Below, piece after piece: positions 8,085 to 15,711 of a DNA stretch of 64,000 bases. This stretch comes from Pseudomonas sp. UBA6562 (lineage in GTDB: Bacteria; Pseudomonadota; Gammaproteobacteria; Pseudomonadales; Pseudomonadaceae). Positions within the stretch are counted from its first letter, which is position 1. Each line of letters opens with the position of its first letter. Where the stretch lies: positions 124,001-188,000 of the forward strand of contig NZ_DJJS01000005.1 in the NCBI RefSeq assembly GCF_002434265.1, given 5' to 3'. Made by a program: the position numbers and the translations under genes. Under the pieces are notes generated by a model. That model was given only the letters and a program-made list of their open reading frames with translations. It did no database searches and was not told where the DNA came from.

Positions 8085-9023
8085 TCACCGCACCAGCAAC
8101 CACTGGCCGAGCACGTCGTGGAACGTCAATCGTTGAGCGGCGGCCAGGCGCTGGAGGGTGTCGGCAGGGCGGTCCAGATCGAAGTCGCCGCTCACCCGGC
8201 GATGGGCCGTCTGTTCGTCCAGCAGCCACAGCCGTTGCCCTCGGTAGCTCGCCAACCGTTCCAGCACCTGACCCAGCGCCAGGTCCTTGGCGATCAGGTG
8301 GCCCTGGCGCCAGGCGTCTGCGGTTCGCACGTCGATCCTTTCCGCGCGATGCAGGCCCTGGGCGTCGAAGCCCAGGCGCTCGCCGGTCGATACCAGACGC
8401 TGCTCGCCGTCCTGCTGCACCACCACCTTGCCGTTGAGCACCTGCACTTCGTCGTAGTCGGCATGCCGAGCGACCAGTACGCGCGTGCCGAAGACCTGGA
8501 TACGCGCCTTGCCCACCTGCACGTCCAGCTCGCGGCCGTCCAGGTTCACCTCCAGCAGCACTTGGCCCTGCACCAGGTGCAGATGCCGCACGCGGCCGCG
8601 CAGGTCGAGGTTCATCGCGCTGGCGCTGTCCAGGTGCAGCGTGGAGCCTTCGCTCAAGCGCACCACGCGCCGTTCGCCGGCCTCGGTGTGCAGCTGGCTG
8701 GCCAGGCGCTCCGCCCACGGCCAGTACAGATAGGCGAGGGCGGCCAGACCCAGCACGAACAGCACGCCCAGGCAGGCGCCGAGGCGGCTCTTGCGCAGCG
8801 TGGATACCTGAGGGCGTGGACGCGCCGGCACTGGCACCGGCTGCAACCGATGCAGGCGAGCTTCCAGGCTTGCATACGCCTGGGCGTTGACTGGGTCGGC
8901 GCACCAGGCGGCGAAGGCTTGGCGCAGGTAGGTGTCGCAGTCGGGACGTCGCAGCAGGGCGAACCATTCCAAGGCGTCACGATCGGGATCGGACAGGTCC
9001 TGCAAAGCGGGCATCGGGCTCAT
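8085..9023 (-). CDS. FecR family anti-sigma / iron-signalling regulator (orphan)
   Basis: A 312-residue FecR-type protein. An N-terminal cytoplasmic anti-sigma domain has DRDALEWFALLRRPD and AFAAWCADPVNAQAYA. One membrane helix follows (GACLGVLFVLGLAALAYLYW, about residues 85-104). The periplasmic FecR domain contains GERRVVRLSEGSTLHLDSAS and VFGTRVLVARH. The C-terminus has the STN-interacting part. Such proteins transmit occupancy of a TonB-dependent receptor to an ECF sigma factor. Here there is no adjacent intact sigma factor and no receptor gene: tRNA-Met follows and an MFS gene is divergent. An in-frame TTG at 9041 is an alternative start; ATG 9023 is used although its ribosome site is weak. 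Confidence 0.88.
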   Translation of the reverse strand: MSPMPALQDLSDPDRDALEWFALLRRPDCDTYLRQAFAAWCADPVNAQAYASLEARLHRLQPVPVPARPRPQVSTLRKSRLGACLGVLFVLGLAALAYLYWPWAERLASQLHTEAGERRVVRLSEGSTLHLDSASAMNLDLRGRVRHLHLVQGQVLLEVNLDGRELDVQVGKARIQVFGTRVLVARHADYDEVQVLNGKVVVQQDGEQRLVSTGERLGFDAQGLHRAERIDVRTADAWRQGHLIAKDLALGQVLERLASYRGQRLWLLDEQTAHRRVSGDFDLDRPADTLQRLAAAQRLTFHDVLGQWLLVR

Positions 9024-9093
9024 CGATCGGGCGGCTCGCAAAGAACGTGAGAAGGGCCGAAGCGGCAGTGGGCAATGTGCCAGCGATGCTATT

Positions 9094-9113
9094 TATATTG
9101 AGAACCATTTGCA
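9094..9113. promoter_or_regulatory. Fur-box-like site upstream of fecR
   Basis: The sequence TATATTGAGAACCATTTGCA lies 71 bases upstream of the FecR start. It resembles Pseudomonas Fur operators of the form AATGAGAATCATTTGC. It also lies about 90 bases upstream of the divergent Fsr-like gene. Iron control of fecR is expected from the family. The site call is by eye. Confidence 0.55.
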
Positions 9114-9204
9114 AGTAAGGGCCGGATGGGTGGTAAAAAAGGTAGCTAAGTAACGAGTTGTTTCCGGATAATCGACCTCCACTTCGCCCACGGACGATCC
9201 GGCC

Positions 9205-10428
9205 ATGGCCAGCAGCAGTACGCAGACCTCTACCGCCCCCAGCCCGGCAAACCCCGCCAACAGCCTGGTGATGTCGATCATCGGCTTCTGCGCCCTGGCG
9301 CATTTGATCAACGACCTGATCCAATCGGTGCTGCCGGCGATCTACCCGATGCTCAAGGTCAACTACGACCTGAGCTTCACCCAGATCGGCCTGATCACCC
9401 TGACTTTCCAGGTCACCGCCTCGCTGTTGCAGCCGTGGGTGGGCTTCTTCACCGACCGCCGGCCGACGCCCAACCTGTTGCCGCTGGGCACGCTGTGCAC
9501 GCTGGTGGGCATCGTCATGCTGGCGTTCGTCGGCAGCTTCGCCATGATCCTGCTGGCCTCGGCGCTGGTCGGCATCGGCTCCTCGACCTTCCACCCGGAA
9601 ACCTCGCGCATCGCGCGCCTGGCCTCGGGCGGGCGCTTCGGCCTGGCGCAGTCGACCTTCCAGGTCGGCGGCAACACCGGTTCGGCCTTCGGCCCGCTGC
9701 TGGCGGCGGCCATCGTCATCCCGTTCGGGCAGACCCACGTGGCCTGGTTCGGCTTGGCGGCGCTGTTCTTCTTCGGCGTCACGCTGAAGCTGCGCGGCTG
9801 GTACGTAGGCCACTTGAACCAGGCCAAGGCCCGCAAGACCGTCGCGGTGACCCACGGCCTGTCCCGTGGCCGGGTGGTCGGCGCGCTGGTGATCCTGGGG
9901 CTGCTGGTGTTCTCCAAGTACTTCTACATGGCCAGCTTCACCAGCTACTTCACGTTCTACCTGATCGAGAAGTTCGACCTCTCGGTGGCCAGTTCGCAGC
10001 TGCACCTGTTCCTGTTCCTCGGTGCGGTGGCGGCGGGCACCTTCTTCGGCGGCCCCATCGGCGACCGCATCGGGCGCAAGGCGGTGATCTGGTTCTCGAT
10101 CCTGGGCGTGGCGCCGTTCACCCTGGCGCTGCCCTATGCCGATCTGTTCTGGACCACCGTGCTCAGCGTGATCATCGGCTTCATCCTGGCCTCGGCCTTC
10201 TCGGCCATCGTGGTCTATGCGCAGGAGCTGGTGCCCAATAGCGTGGGCATGATCGCCGGGATCTTCTTCGGCCTGATGTTCGGTTTCGGCGGCATCGGTG
10301 CGGCGCTGCTCGGCTATGTGGCCGACCTGCGCGGCATCGAATATGTGTACGACCTGTGCTCGTTCCTGCCGTTGTTCGGCTTGTTGACGGTGTTGCTGCC
10401 TTCCACGAAGAAGGCCGCACGCAAGTAG
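9205..10428 (+). CDS. fsr: Fsr-like MFS efflux transporter (fosmidomycin resistance family)
   Basis: A 407-residue major facilitator with 12 predicted membrane helices. It closely follows Escherichia coli Fsr: AHLINDLIQSVLPAIYP, ITLTFQVTASLLQPWVG, GSSTFHPETSRIARLASGG and IFSKYFYMAS-type motifs, then VYAQELVPN near the C-terminus. Fsr exports fosmidomycin when overexpressed; its natural substrate is unknown. The ATG at 9205 is chosen because it precedes a Ser/Thr/Pro-rich cytoplasmic tail and fits the family's length. The gene is divergent from fecR, with a Fur-box-like site between them. Confidence 0.88.
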   Translation: MASSSTQTSTAPSPANPANSLVMSIIGFCALAHLINDLIQSVLPAIYPMLKVNYDLSFTQIGLITLTFQVTASLLQPWVGFFTDRRPTPNLLPLGTLCTLVGIVMLAFVGSFAMILLASALVGIGSSTFHPETSRIARLASGGRFGLAQSTFQVGGNTGSAFGPLLAAAIVIPFGQTHVAWFGLAALFFFGVTLKLRGWYVGHLNQAKARKTVAVTHGLSRGRVVGALVILGLLVFSKYFYMASFTSYFTFYLIEKFDLSVASSQLHLFLFLGAVAAGTFFGGPIGDRIGRKAVIWFSILGVAPFTLALPYADLFWTTVLSVIIGFILASAFSAIVVYAQELVPNSVGMIAGIFFGLMFGFGGIGAALLGYVADLRGIEYVYDLCSFLPLFGLLTVLLPSTKKAARK

Positions 10429-10867
10429 GCCGATGGCGCTGTGGCGCGCGGGGATCGAGACGACGTTTACGTCGACATCCCGCGCCCACCGCGCGCACGA
10501 CTTCCCCGCTCGCCGGCCCAGCTCACCCCCTCGCGGCCGATTGACGGGGCAGGGCGGCTGGCCTAGAGTCGCGGCTCCTGCCTCTTCCTACAGCACACCT
10601 CATGCGCCGCCTCTCCATGCCTTCGCTAGCCTGCCCGCCTGACCTTCAGGCCCGGTATCGCGCCTGGCCGAGCGACACGGTGCTCAAGCGCCGGCGCAGC
10701 GTGCTGTTCGCCTTCACCTTCTCGCCCCACCCGTACCACGTCTGATTCGCGCTGCCGAGCCGTAAGGGGTTGGCTGTGCCCGTATCCGCGCTTTCGAGCG
10801 TCGGACGATGGAATCTATGCGGCCTACGTCTGCAGGGCCGCCGAACGTGTCTTCGAGGAACGATGTG
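10429..10867. other. Intergenic region between the two MFS genes
   Basis: 439 bases with no supported gene. A large imperfect hairpin occupies 10443-10487: GCGCGGGGAT-type arms, with an inner CGACGT/ACGTCG stem. It is a candidate terminator for the Fsr-like gene. The rest is GC-rich and without recognised features; the promoter of the next MFS gene should be near its right end. Confidence 0.45.
10443..10487 (+). terminator. Hairpin after the Fsr-like gene
   Basis: Two nested inverted repeats: GGGGAT / ATCCC with GC-rich outer arms, and an inner CGACGT / ACGTCG. They begin about 15 bases after the Fsr stop codon. There is no T-run, so termination is inferred from position only. Confidence 0.4.
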
Positions 10868-12025
10868 ATGAACCTGCGTTTGTTGGTGGGGTTGCTGTTC
10901 GCAGTGTCGGTGGTGGGCTTCAGTCTGGGCGCGACCTTGCCGTTGGTGTCCCTGCGTTTGCAGGCGGCGGGTGCCGGCACCTTGGAAATCGGTATCGTCT
11001 CGGCGATTCCCGCCGCAGGCATGATGCTCTCGGCCTTTCTGGTCGATGCCTGCTGCCGGCACCTGACCCGACGGGTCATCTACCTGCTCAGTTTCGGCCT
11101 GTGCCTGGCCAGCATCGCCTTGCTCGACTGGGGCTTCGCGACGCTCTGGCAACTGGCCGTGCTGCGTCTGATGCTGGGGTTGGGCATGGGCGTGGCGATC
11201 ATCCTCGGCGAGTCGTGGGTCAACGAACTGTGCCCGGAGCACAACCGCGGCAAGATCATGGCCCTGTACGCCACTTGCTTCACCGGGTTCCAGGTACTGG
11301 GCCCGGCGCTGCTGTCGCTGCTGGGCGCGCAGAGCCCGTGGCTGTTGTGGTTGGTGAGTGGGTGCTACGGCTTGGCACTGCTGTGCATCGTGCTCAGCGT
11401 GCCCAACGACCGTGTGGCGCACCCCGAAGACGACGCAGGCTTCGGCCTGGCCGGGTTCTTCCGCGTGGCACCGGCGCTGTGCATGGGCGTGCTGTTCTTC
11501 TCGTTCTTCGACGCGGTGGTGCTGTCGCTGCTGCCGATCTATGCCACCGGCCATGGCGTAGCTGTAGCCGTGGCGGCGTTGATGGTGACCGTGGTGTTCG
11601 CCGGCGACATGCTGTTCCAGCTGCCGTTGGGCTGGTTGGCGGACCGGGTCGAGCGTACCGGCCTGCACCTGGCCTGTGGCGTGCTGGCGATGCTGATCGG
11701 CCTGGCGCTGCCGTGGCTGTTGCAGGCGCAATGGTTGCTGTGGCCGATGCTGGTGCTGTTGGGCGCAGTGGCAGGCGGGATCTATACCCTGGCGCTGGTG
11801 CTGATCGGCCAACGCTTCAGCGGCCGCGACCTGGTGACGGCCAATGCCAGCGTGGGCTTGCTGTGGGGCATCGGCAGCCTGGTCGGGCCATTGCTCAGCG
11901 GCGCGGCAATGACGGCCGCGCCGCATGGGTTGCCGATGGCATTGGCGCTGATGGCGGGGTTGTTCGTGGCATTCGCCTGGCGTGCCTGTCGGCACGGTTC
12001 AAGCCATACCGAGTTGGCTAGGTAA
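10868..12025 (+). CDS. MFS transporter (YcaD-like)
   Basis: A 385-residue major facilitator with 12 hydrophobic segments, beginning MNLRLLVGLLFAVSVVGFSL. The cytoplasmic loop after helix 2 reads CRHLTRRVIY. A helix-4 region LMLGLGMGVAIILGESWVNE and the following NRGKIMALYATCF are typical of YcaD-like uncharacterised exporters. The ATG at 10868 follows GAGGAACG, a good ribosome site; an in-frame ATG at 10808 lacks one. Substrate unknown. The gene is transcribed in the same direction as the Fsr-like gene but 439 bases away, so probably separately. Confidence 0.82.
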   Translation: MNLRLLVGLLFAVSVVGFSLGATLPLVSLRLQAAGAGTLEIGIVSAIPAAGMMLSAFLVDACCRHLTRRVIYLLSFGLCLASIALLDWGFATLWQLAVLRLMLGLGMGVAIILGESWVNELCPEHNRGKIMALYATCFTGFQVLGPALLSLLGAQSPWLLWLVSGCYGLALLCIVLSVPNDRVAHPEDDAGFGLAGFFRVAPALCMGVLFFSFFDAVVLSLLPIYATGHGVAVAVAALMVTVVFAGDMLFQLPLGWLADRVERTGLHLACGVLAMLIGLALPWLLQAQWLLWPMLVLLGAVAGGIYTLALVLIGQRFSGRDLVTANASVGLLWGIGSLVGPLLSGAAMTAAPHGLPMALALMAGLFVAFAWRACRHGSSHTELAR

Positions 12026-12033
12026 GCTTCAGG

Positions 12034-12080
12034 CTCCTGTGGGAGCGGCCGGTTCGGCGCTCCAATTAGCCGCGATGGGC
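12034..12080. repeat. REP-like palindromic element
   Basis: CTCCTGTGGGAGCGGCC followed by CGCTCC forms a small hairpin (GGAGCG 12042-12047, CGCTCC 12058-12063), and the segment ends in AGCCGCGATGGGC. The core matches the widespread P. putida-group REP sequence (TGTGGGAGCGG...CCGCGA). It is a single degenerate copy between an MFS gene and the sigma-factor remnant. Confidence 0.55.
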
Positions 12081-12109
12081 GGCAGGGCCGCCCCGATGGC
12101 TCCATTTTG

Positions 12110-12310
12110 TTACGGCAGGTCAGCCCTTGTCGCCTGGCCTGGGCGCAACTGGTCGATCATCAGGCCGCGGGCGATGCTGCTGAGGGAGGCGCGGGGTTGC
12201 TTGAGTGGCGCCGCCTGGCGCGCGCGCAGCAGGCGCACGAAGGTGTCTTGGGCGAGGTCCGCAGCATTCATGCCCAGGTCGCGACACGCAGGGTAAAGCG
12301 GCAGCCGCAC
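12110..12310 (-). pseudogene. Truncated ECF (FecI-type) sigma factor remnant
   Basis: A 66-codon frame whose middle reads NAADLAQDTFVRLLRARQAA and then PRASLSSIARGLMIDQLR. This is the conserved region 2 of FecI-type iron-starvation sigma factors (LAQDTF, PRAxLxxIARGL). Intact relatives have about 160-180 residues. Here the N-terminal part before NAADLAQDTF does not match the family, and the frame stops 13 residues after DQL, losing regions 2.4-4 that bind -10 and -35 elements. It therefore cannot be a working sigma factor. It lies on the same strand as the orphan fecR, 3 kb away, with two plus-strand MFS genes between. Confidence 0.75.
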
Positions 12311-12332
12311 CGACAGGCTTTATGGCCTGTGT

Positions 12333-13565
12333 CTACCTACCCAACCAGCGCAACGCACCGCGCCCGGCACGCACGCCGCTGGCAAAGCAGGCGGTCAACA
12401 GGTAGCCACCGGTGGGCGCTTCCCAGTCGAGCATCTCGCCGGCGCAGAACACGCCGGGCAGCATTTGGACCATCAGGTCGGTATTCAACGCCTCGAAGCG
12501 CACCCCGCCGGCACTGCTGATCGCCTCATCCAGCGGACGAGTGCGCACCAGGGTGATTTCCAGGGCCTTCATGGCTGCGGCCAGACGGCCCGGGTCGGCG
12601 AAGGTGGCCGCGTCGGTCAGTTCGCGCAGCAGCCCGGCCTTGACCCCGTCCAGCCCCAATTGCCCACTAAGGTGCTTGGCCATCGAACGCGAACCGCGTG
12701 GGCGCGCCAGGGCCTGGGCGATCTTGCCCACAGGCTTGTCGGGCAGTAGGTCGAGCAACAGGGTGGCCTGCCCGTCGCGCTCGATCGCGGCGCGCAAGGG
12801 TGCCGACCAGGCATACACCAGGCTGCCTTCCACACCCTGGGAGGTGAGGACGAACTCGCCCTTGCGCGGCGCAGCACCGGGCACCGACAAGGCGATGTTC
12901 TTCACCGGTGCGCCCGCGTATCTGTCGCGCAGCAGCTCGCTCCAACCCGCCACCTCGAAACCGCAGTTGCTCGGCCGCAGCGGTGAGATATCCACACCCC
13001 GCGCTCGCAGCCACGGCACCCAGGCGCCATCGGACCCCAGGCGTGCCCAACTGGCGCCACCCAGGGCCAGCACCACGGCGTCGGGGCGCACGGCCCGCTC
13101 GCCCTCGGCATCGACGATGCGCAAGCTGCCATCGGCGTTCCAACCCTGCCACCGGTGGCGGGTGTGGATAACCACACCGGCCTCGCGCAATCGCTTGAGC
13201 CAGGCGCGCAACAGCGGCGCGGCCTTCATGTCGCTGGGAAAGACCCGCCCCGAGGTGCCGACGAAGGTGTCTATGCCCAGGCCATGGATCCATTCGCGCA
13301 ACGCGTGGGCGTCGAAGTCGTGCAGCAGCGGCTGCACGGCGTGCTGGCGTTCGGCGTAACGCGCCACGAAGGCGGGCGCGGGTTCGGAATGGGTGATGTT
13401 CATCCCGCCCACACCGGCCAGCAGGAATTTGCGCCCCACCGACGGCATGGCGTCGAACACCTCGACCGCTACCCCCGCCGCAGCCAGGACTTCGGCGGCC
13501 ATCAGTCCGGCAGGGCCGGCACCGATGACGGCAACGCAAGGGGCAGGGCGGGGAATGTCGGTCAT
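12333..13565 (-). CDS. TIGR03862 / HI0933-like flavoprotein
   Basis: A 410-residue FAD protein. The N-terminal Rossmann motif is VAVIGAGPAGLMAAEVLAAAG (about residues 10-30). GRKFLLAGVGGMNITHSEP is the signature of the HI0933-like flavoprotein family. The C-terminus GVFCAGEMLDWEAPTGGYLL is the second FAD-contacting segment, and a final TACFASG is typical. It belongs to the TIGR03862 subfamily of NAD(P)/FAD-dependent oxidoreductases, whose substrate is unknown. The start (ATG 13565) lies immediately next to the DnaA-box region upstream. Confidence 0.88.
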   Translation of the reverse strand: MTDIPRPAPCVAVIGAGPAGLMAAEVLAAAGVAVEVFDAMPSVGRKFLLAGVGGMNITHSEPAPAFVARYAERQHAVQPLLHDFDAHALREWIHGLGIDTFVGTSGRVFPSDMKAAPLLRAWLKRLREAGVVIHTRHRWQGWNADGSLRIVDAEGERAVRPDAVVLALGGASWARLGSDGAWVPWLRARGVDISPLRPSNCGFEVAGWSELLRDRYAGAPVKNIALSVPGAAPRKGEFVLTSQGVEGSLVYAWSAPLRAAIERDGQATLLLDLLPDKPVGKIAQALARPRGSRSMAKHLSGQLGLDGVKAGLLRELTDAATFADPGRLAAAMKALEITLVRTRPLDEAISSAGGVRFEALNTDLMVQMLPGVFCAGEMLDWEAPTGGYLLTACFASGVRAGRGALRWLGR

Positions 13566-13628
13566 GGTCGGTGGCGAGCTGTGGAAAAAAGGGTCGGCAT
13601 TCTACCCCAGCGCGTACGCGGACGACAC

Positions 13629-13729
13629 TGTACGAAAAATGAACAGCTTGCTGTAGGCCAGGAGCCGTAAGGGCTGTGCAGTCTTTCACGCAGGTTATCC
13701 ACAGTCGGTTCCACAGTGATTGTGGGTAA
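13629..13729 (+). repeat. DnaA-box repeat, copy 1
   Basis: This 101-base segment aligns without gaps to 13855-13955. Both begin TGTAC and an A-run and share TAAGGGCT in the middle. The last 35 bases (13695-13729) differ from copy 2 at only two positions. The 35-base core starts with TTATCCACAG and ends with ATTGTGGGTAA, so a perfect DnaA box faces an inverted near-match (TTACCCACA). By eye the first 66 bases are about 62% identical. Confidence 0.8.
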
Positions 13730-13817
13730 AGGGAAGCGGCCATAGTTTGAGACTGCGCCCGTGTCTGCGCTTTCAGGTCTGCACGGAAGACGTCTGTATG
13801 AACGATCGGACACAGAT

Positions 13818-13826
13818 TGTGGATAA
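13818..13826 (-). promoter_or_regulatory. DnaA box (middle copy)
   Basis: A perfect TTATCCACA on the minus strand within CACAGATTGTGGATAA. This resembles the right half of the flanking 35-base cores (CACAGTGATTGTGGGTAA), so it looks like a partial third copy. Confidence 0.7.
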
Positions 13827-13854
13827 ACGACCCGAGCCCGCTATTTTGAAAGGT

Positions 13855-13955
13855 TGTACAAAAAACGTACAAACCTCTGCAGGTCTTGCGTCATAAGGGC
13901 TACAGCGCTTTTCCAGCAGCTTATCCACAGCCGGTTCCACAGTCATTGTGGGTAA
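13855..13955 (+). repeat. DnaA-box repeat, copy 2
   Basis: Second copy of the 101-base element, starting 226 bases after the first. Its 35-base core is at 13921-13955 and its last 13 bases form the 3' end of the deacetylase gene (codons for AYPQ and the stop). The first part holds an extra near-palindrome, GGTTGTAC and GTACAAACC, at 13852-13875. Copy 1 lacks the second arm. Confidence 0.8.
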
Positions 13956-14857
13956 GCGAGCACCCGTGCCGCGCTGTGGTGAAGAATGCCGTGGCGGCGG
14001 GTGAGGGCGATGCGGTCCTTGCTGTAGCCGCCACCGATCACGCCCATCACCGGAATGTCGCGGGCCAGGCAACGGCGCAGCACGCATTCGTCCCGCGCCG
14101 CCACGCCGGCGTCGGTCAGTTGCAGGTAGCCGAGCGCATCGTCCTTGTGCACGTCCACGCCGGCGTCGTACAGCACCAGGTCCGGCTGGTACAGCGGCAG
14201 CAGGTAGTCCAGGGCCTGCTCCACCACCTGCAGGTAGGCCGCGTCGCTCATCCCGCGCGGCAAGGCAATGTCCCAGTCGCTGTCGGCCTTGCGCGCCGGG
14301 AAGTTCTGCTCGCAGTGCAGCGACACGGTGACCGCCTCGGGCGTGTCTTGCAGGATGCGCGCGGTGCCGTCGCCCTGGTGCACGTCGCAATCGAAGATCA
14401 GCACGCATTGCACGCGTCCGGCTTCGAGCAGGTAGCGGCTGATGATCGCCAGGTCGTTGAAGATGCAGAAGCCGGCCGGGTGGTCGTAGTGGGCATGGTG
14501 GGTGCCACCGGCGAGGTGGCAGGCGAGGCCGTGGCGCAGGGCCAGTTCGGCGGTCAGCAGCGAGCCGCCCACCGCACGTACGGTACGCCGCGCCAGGGCT
14601 TCGCTCCAGGGCAGGCCGAGGCGGCGTTGGTCCTCGCGGGACAGTTCGCCTTGCAGGTAACGGTCGATGTAGGCCGGGTCGTGGGCCAGGGCGAGGATGT
14701 CGCGGGGGCAGATCTCGGGCCGGATCAACGCCTCGTCACAGGTCAGGCCGCTCTCGACCAGGTGATCGCGCAGCAGGCGGAACTTGTCCATTGGAAAGCG
14801 ATGCTCGGCGGGAAACTCCGGGCTGTAGTCGTCGTGGTAGATCAGCGGCAGAGGCAT
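13943..14857 (-). CDS. Histone-deacetylase-family (class II-like) amidohydrolase
   Basis: A 304-residue zinc hydrolase of the HDAC/AcuC/AphA superfamily, starting MPLPLIYHDDYSPEFP. Catalytic and metal motifs are visible: GGTHHAHYDHPAGFCIFND (His pair), FDCDVHQGDGTA (Asp-x-His zinc ligands), LVLYDAGVDVHKDD (Asp ligand) and GVIGGGYS near the end. The length equals the usual 300-310. Substrates in Pseudomonas are unresolved; acetylated polyamines or protein lysines are possible. The longer frame to 15064 lacks family similarity before residue 1. Confidence 0.9.
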   Translation of the reverse strand: MPLPLIYHDDYSPEFPAEHRFPMDKFRLLRDHLVESGLTCDEALIRPEICPRDILALAHDPAYIDRYLQGELSREDQRRLGLPWSEALARRTVRAVGGSLLTAELALRHGLACHLAGGTHHAHYDHPAGFCIFNDLAIISRYLLEAGRVQCVLIFDCDVHQGDGTARILQDTPEAVTVSLHCEQNFPARKADSDWDIALPRGMSDAAYLQVVEQALDYLLPLYQPDLVLYDAGVDVHKDDALGYLQLTDAGVAARDECVLRRCLARDIPVMGVIGGGYSKDRIALTRRHGILHHSAARVLAYPQ

Positions 14858-15047
14858 GGTCAGCTCGTGGGTAGGCCAGTGGGCATCTTGCCAGGTGCGC
14901 GGCGCTGGCGAACAGCGGCGGTGGCATAGGGCGCAGCAAGGGGCCATGGATTCGAGTTTCATCCACAGGCTGACGACGGTCAGCCATTGCCCTACGCTTG
15001 CCCTATCGCCCGCTGTAGAGTGCACTGCTGTCCTTCGGAGCCCCGCC

Positions 15048-15617
15048 ATGACCCTCATCGCCACCCTGGAAAGCCCGCGCCTGATCCTGCGTCAGTGGCG
15101 CGACGAAGACCTCGACGAGTTTGCCGCGCTATGCGCCGATCCGCAGGTGATGCGCTACTTCCCGGCGCCCCTGACGCGCCTGGAGGCCGCCGCCCTGATG
15201 GGCCGTCTGCGCGGCCACTTCAACGAATACGGCTTCGGCCTGTGGGCACTGGAGCGCAAGGACAGCGGCGCCTTCGTCGGCATGACCGGGCTGCTCAACG
15301 TGGGGTTCGACGCGCCCTTCACCCCGGCGGTGGAGATCGGTTGGCGCCTGGCGCGGCGCCACTGGGGCCTGGGGCTGGCCAGCGAGGCGGCCTGGGCGTG
15401 CCTGCGCTGCGCCTTCAGCCAGATGCGGTTGCCCGAAGTGGTGGCGTTCACCACAGCCAGCAATCTGCCGTCGCAGAAGGTCATGCAGGCCATCGGCATG
15501 CAGCTCGACCCCGATGGCGCGTTCGCCCATCCGCGCCTAGCGGCCGACGACCCGTTGCGGCCGCACGTGCTGTACCGCATCGACCTTCAGCAATGGCTGC
15601 ATACGGTACGCGCCTGA
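15048..15617 (+). CDS. GNAT family N-acetyltransferase (RimJ/RimL-like)
   Basis: A 189-residue acetyltransferase of the RimJ/RimL type (Acetyltransf_3). The N-terminal strand is TLESPRLILRQWRDEDL, the cofactor-binding region is IGWRLARRHWGLGLASEAA, and the C-terminal part has TTASNLPSQKVMQAIGM. It probably acetylates a small molecule or a protein N-terminus; the substrate is unknown. The ATG at 15048 follows CGGAG at a suitable distance. The gene is divergent from the deacetylase gene, with 190 bases between. Confidence 0.87.
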   Translation: MTLIATLESPRLILRQWRDEDLDEFAALCADPQVMRYFPAPLTRLEAAALMGRLRGHFNEYGFGLWALERKDSGAFVGMTGLLNVGFDAPFTPAVEIGWRLARRHWGLGLASEAAWACLRCAFSQMRLPEVVAFTTASNLPSQKVMQAIGMQLDPDGAFAHPRLAADDPLRPHVLYRIDLQQWLHTVRA

Positions 15618-15711
15618 AGGGATCGGATGCGGGGTGATGTCGACAAACCCTGTATCATTCCCGTCCATGAAACGCCGTAGTGCGGACACGCCTTGCTAGG
15701 AGAGACAACCG

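Larger units (their letters stand above)
13566..13942. other. Intergenic region with clustered DnaA boxes
   Basis: 377 bases between the flavoprotein gene and the deacetylase gene, both minus strand, hold no ORF. There are perfect TTATCCACA boxes at 13695-13703 (plus), 13818-13826 (minus) and 13921-13929 (plus), and a consensus TTTTCCACA at 13580-13588 (minus). Another perfect box lies in the flavoprotein gene at 13163-13171. Two of the boxes are part of a duplicated element listed separately. The remaining sequence contains the flavoprotein promoter. Confidence 0.8.

Noticed and set aside
8977..9114. Short minus-strand frame overlapping the FecR start as a leader peptide
   Set aside because: Its ATG lies inside the Fur-like box and the peptide has no ribosome site; a chance frame is more likely.
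10646..11995. Long minus-strand frame rich in His and Gln opposite the MFS gene
   Set aside because: Shadow of the MFS coding sequence: hydrophobic codons read backwards give His/Gln. No domain recognised.
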